This document shows positions 7,037 to 8,261 of a stretch of DNA of 8,261 bases, piece by piece. Position 1 is the stretch's first letter; each line of letters opens with the position of its first letter. The notes under the pieces are model-generated. The model was not told where the DNA came from. It was given only the letters and a program-made list of their open reading frames with translations, and ran no database searches. Both the position numbers and the translations under genes were made by a program. The DNA is from an uncultured Clostridia bacterium (lineage in GTDB: Bacteria; Bacillota; Clostridia; Oscillospirales; Ruminococcaceae): positions 1 to 8,261 of the forward strand of contig CAMGJS010000031.1 in the NCBI GenBank assembly GCA_946056455.1, read 5' to 3'.

Positions 7037-7057
7037 TCTTTTTCCCTCCTTGAAAGA

Positions 7058-7076
7058 CCGATTTTATATATATCGG
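7058..7076 (-). promoter_or_regulatory. small leader hairpin upstream of the rpmH ribosome binding site
   Basis: In the rpmH leader the minus strand reads CCGAT (7076-7072), an AT-rich 9-nt loop, then ATCGG (7062-7058), six bases before the AAGGAGG ribosome binding site. The 5-bp stem is modest. It could stabilise or modulate the leader, but chance is possible. Confidence 0.3.
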
Positions 7077-7101
7077 CATAAAGATAATTTCACAATTATA
7101 T

Positions 7102-7131
7102 ATTGTATACTACGGTGACGCTTAATGTCAA
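7102..7131 (-). promoter_or_regulatory. sigma-A type promoter for rpmH and the following genes
   Basis: On the minus strand a perfect -35 TTGACA (7131-7126) is followed by TATACA at a 16-nt spacing (7109-7104) or TACAAT at 18 nt (7107-7102). Transcription would start near 7095 and leave a leader of roughly 60 nt before the rpmH ATG. Confidence 0.75.
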
Positions 7132-7183
7132 GCCTTTTTCTGCGGATTTTTTCTTTTCGTTAATTTTGCGCTTTGTGACGCTT

Positions 7184-7210
7184 TATCTTTTGTGCAAACT
7201 GCAAAAGATA
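7184..7210. repeat. 9-bp inverted repeat next to the tRNA-Arg promoter
   Basis: TATCTTTTG (7184-7192) and CAAAAGATA (7202-7210) are perfect inverted copies separated by 9 bp. The repeat ends 3 bp before the -35 box of the tRNA promoter and has no T-run on either strand that would suggest a terminator. It could be an operator or upstream activator site in the divergent tRNA/rpmH control region. Confidence 0.5.
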
Positions 7211-7213
7211 GTC

Positions 7214-7242
7214 TTGATATTTGGATAAAACCGTGGTATAAT
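7214..7242 (+). promoter_or_regulatory. sigma-A promoter of the tRNA-Arg gene
   Basis: TTGATA (7214-7219) and TATAAT (7237-7242) are 17 bp apart, and TGG directly precedes the -10 box as an extended -10 element. Transcription would start around 7249, a few bases before the mature tRNA, so only a very short 5' leader needs RNase P removal. Confidence 0.88.
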
Positions 7243-7254
7243 TTATCTTGCAAC

Positions 7255-7331
7255 GCGCCCGTAGCTCAGATGGATAGAGCAATAGCCTCCGACGCTATGT
7301 GCCGCCGGTTCGACTCCGGCCGGGCGCACCA
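7255..7331 (+). tRNA. tRNA-Arg, anticodon CCG
   Basis: The 77 nt fold into a complete cloverleaf. The acceptor stem is GCGCCCG/CGGGCGC, the D arm is GCTC/GAGC with GG in the loop, and the anticodon stem is ATAGC/GCTAT with loop CTCCGAC (anticodon CCG, reading CGG). A 5-nt variable loop follows, then the T arm GCCGG/CCGGC with loop TTCGACT. The discriminator is A and the 3' CCA is encoded. It stands alone with its own promoter and terminator, divergent from rpmH. CCG is one of the less essential arginine anticodons, since wobble reading by other tRNAs can often cover CGG. Confidence 0.97.
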
Positions 7332-7332
7332 G

Positions 7333-7359
7333 GCGCACTTTTAAGTGCGCTTTTATTTT
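7333..7359 (+). terminator. intrinsic terminator of the tRNA-Arg gene
   Basis: GCGCACT (7333-7339) pairs with AGTGCGC (7344-7350) around the loop TTTA, followed by TTTTATTTT. It starts 2 nt after the encoded CCA end. Confidence 0.92.
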
Positions 7360-7387
7360 GCCCTTTTGCTGGCACGCACAAAACAAA

Positions 7388-7410
7388 AAGGCACCTTGCG
7401 GTGCCTTCTT
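7388..7410. terminator. bidirectional terminator between the tRNA and the small membrane protein gene
   Basis: AAGGCACC (7388-7395) and GGTGCCTT (7400-7407) form an 8-bp stem with loop TTGC. The minus-strand side continues into TTTTTGTTTTG (overlapping the stem end) and the plus-strand side into TTCTTTTATTATT. It lies 4-7 nt after the stop codon of the minus-strand gene and so serves mainly that gene, while backing up the tRNA terminator. Confidence 0.88.
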
Positions 7411-7413
7411 TTA

Positions 7414-7842
7414 TTATTCCTCCTCGGGAATATGCTTTTCTGCAATTTTTGCAATAACGGGAATTTTCACGATTTTTCCCGAAAATGCCATAAAAATAAG
7501 TATCACAAAAATAATCGTTTCAGCAAAGCTTACAAACTCCGTAACCTTTGCGATGCCCGTTGAACCGCCTGCCATAATAGAGCCGACCTTGTCGCTGATT
7601 TTATAGATAAGCCCCACAAGGTCGCCGAAAAAATCGCCTATCCAACCCATAATTATTTTTATTATGAGGAAGAAAACCGAAAGGCAGAGCGACTGCAAAG
7701 CGTTCACTTTGATAACTCTTTCAGCCGAAAAGGCGAGCGTGAATACAAAGAAAATTATCATTGCGGTCATACTTAAATATCCGCAAAGATAGCCGACAGC
7801 CGAAAGCGCGCCGACAGTTATTCCGAATTTTGTCTTGTCCAT
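7414..7842 (-). CDS. small multi-spanning membrane protein, possibly DUF4870/Tic20-like
   Basis: I do not recognise this 142-residue protein with certainty. It has about four hydrophobic segments (roughly 6-23, 24-40, 48-66 and 105-122), a Gly/Ser-rich linker around 87-96, and a basic then acidic C-terminus ending in EEE. The pattern RVIKVNALQS (42-51) before the third segment recalls the conserved stretch of DUF4870/Tic20-like membrane proteins, and KIPVIAKIAEKH near the end resembles their C-terminal part; both are by-eye resemblances. The start at 7842 is chosen because AAGGAGA (7849-7855) lies 6 nt upstream; the longer ATG at 7872 lacks a ribosome binding site and falls in the promoter. 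It is a single-gene unit with its own promoter and terminator, convergent with the tRNA gene. Confidence 0.8.
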   Translation of the reverse strand: MDKTKFGITVGALSAVGYLCGYLSMTAMIIFFVFTLAFSAERVIKVNALQSLCLSVFFLIIKIIMGWIGDFFGDLVGLIYKISDKVGSIMAGGSTGIAKVTEFVSFAETIIFVILIFMAFSGKIVKIPVIAKIAEKHIPEEE

Positions 7843-7873
7843 AAAAAGTCTCCTTTTAAAATATATTATCACA

Positions 7874-7902
7874 ATTTTAATCCAAAAAACCCTTTATGTC
7901 AA
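7874..7902 (-). promoter_or_regulatory. sigma-A promoter of the small membrane protein gene
   Basis: On the minus strand a perfect TTGACA (7902-7897) is followed after 17 bp by TAAAAT (7879-7874). A start near 7867 would give a leader of about 25 nt containing the AAGGAGA site. The promoter lies in the 110-bp spacer shared with the divergent plus-strand gene. Confidence 0.8.
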
Positions 7903-7952
7903 TAGAATAATGAGCGTTTTTCAGCATATATTTCATATTAGAGGTGAGAGTA

Positions 7953-8261
7953 TTGAAAAGCGCGGGATTATTTTTAAAAAGGGTTGCCGTTCTTTCGGCG
8001 GTAACTGTTGCACTGCCGTTTCTTTCGGTATGGATACAGCGCGATATTCCGCAGATTTTTGCAGAAAGCGGAGAATTTTTTTCTCTTGACGACGGAGATA
8101 ATTCCGACGACGAAAACGGCTACACCATAACTTTTTTTGAAAACGAAATGCTCTCATACGGCTCACCCGTTGACGAAACAAAAATAACCCCCCATATTTC
8201 AGAAAAAAACACCTCGGAAGGTCCGCTCCCATACCCTCTGACGCTCGAAAACAAAAGCGGA
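7953..8261 (+). CDS. membrane-anchored protein of unknown function, N-terminal part (SpoIIP-like is one weak possibility)
   Basis: The reading frame is open from 7953 to the window edge, 103 residues. A TTG start is chosen because GAGGTG (7941-7946) lies 6 nt upstream; the in-frame GTG at 7944 would lack a good site. The N-terminus (MKSAGLFLKR) is basic and followed by one hydrophobic segment (about 11-28), a membrane anchor or uncleaved signal. A polar, acidic linker follows with a DDGDNSDDE patch (46-54). The last visible residues, LPYPLTLENKSG, recall the stretch before the catalytic domain in some extracytoplasmic sporulation proteins such as SpoIIP, but the catalytic region is outside the window. 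The existence of the gene is well supported; its identity is not. Confidence 0.72.
   Translation, partial: MKSAGLFLKRVAVLSAVTVALPFLSVWIQRDIPQIFAESGEFFSLDDGDNSDDENGYTITFFENEMLSYGSPVDETKITPHISEKNTSEGPLPYPLTLENKSG

Noticed and set aside
6870..7079. 69-codon minus-strand frame overlapping rpmH
   Set aside because: It is out of frame with the perfectly conserved L34 sequence and its start lies in the rpmH leader.
7080..7260. Possible chromosomal origin (oriC) upstream of rpmH, as in B. subtilis
   Set aside because: Only one weak DnaA-box-like 9-mer is seen (TTATCCAAA, minus strand near 7221-7229), with no cluster and no dnaA/dnaN nearby. The space is occupied by two divergent promoters.
7332..7413. 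tRNA 3' end as an integration (att) site
   Set aside because: No duplicated tRNA end, integrase or foreign gene is present; the sequence is fully explained by two terminators.

Overview
The window looks like part of the origin-proximal chromosome of a Bacillota/Clostridia member. An Oscillospiraceae/Ruminococcus-like lineage is my impression from protein style; it was not tested. The minus strand carries the classic block rpmH - rnpA - yidD - yidC - jag - mnmE - mnmG - rsmG, read from about 7.1 kb down to position 1. Perfect parS-type palindromes (core GTTCCACGTGGAAC) are scattered in its distal part, which fits the usual position of soj/spo0J (parA/parB) just beyond the left edge.

Layout, right to left. 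At the right edge a plus-strand gene with an N-terminal membrane anchor starts at 7953 and runs off the window; it might be SpoIIP-like, but this is weakly supported. Divergent from it is a small multi-spanning membrane protein (7414-7842, minus) with its own promoter and terminator. A lone tRNA-Arg(CCG) gene on the plus strand (7255-7331) has a near-ideal promoter and a terminator. Divergent from the tRNA, a TTGACA-type promoter at about 7102-7131 drives rpmH and probably the genes behind it. A 137-nt structured spacer separates rpmH from rnpA. From rnpA to jag the genes overlap or nearly touch (rnpA/yidD 14 nt, yidD/yidC 10 nt, yidC/jag 17-nt gap). An intrinsic-terminator-like hairpin lies directly in front of the mnmE ribosome binding site. 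A roughly 100-bp imperfect palindrome separates mnmE from mnmG. mnmG overlaps rsmG by 11 nt.

Functionally the block joins ribosome and RNA biogenesis (L34, the RNase P protein, RsmG 16S rRNA methylation, MnmE/MnmG tRNA wobble-uridine modification), membrane protein insertion (YidC, YidD), an RNA-binding KhpB/Jag protein, and chromosome segregation sites embedded in the coding DNA. I see no mobile element, CRISPR array, phage gene or defence system, and no evident DnaA-box cluster. The gene content is ordinary housekeeping. The points worth a second look are the parS cluster (two sites inside rsmG read in different frames), the intergenic structures, the NKCE variant in the MnmE G domain and the enlarged external loop of YidC.
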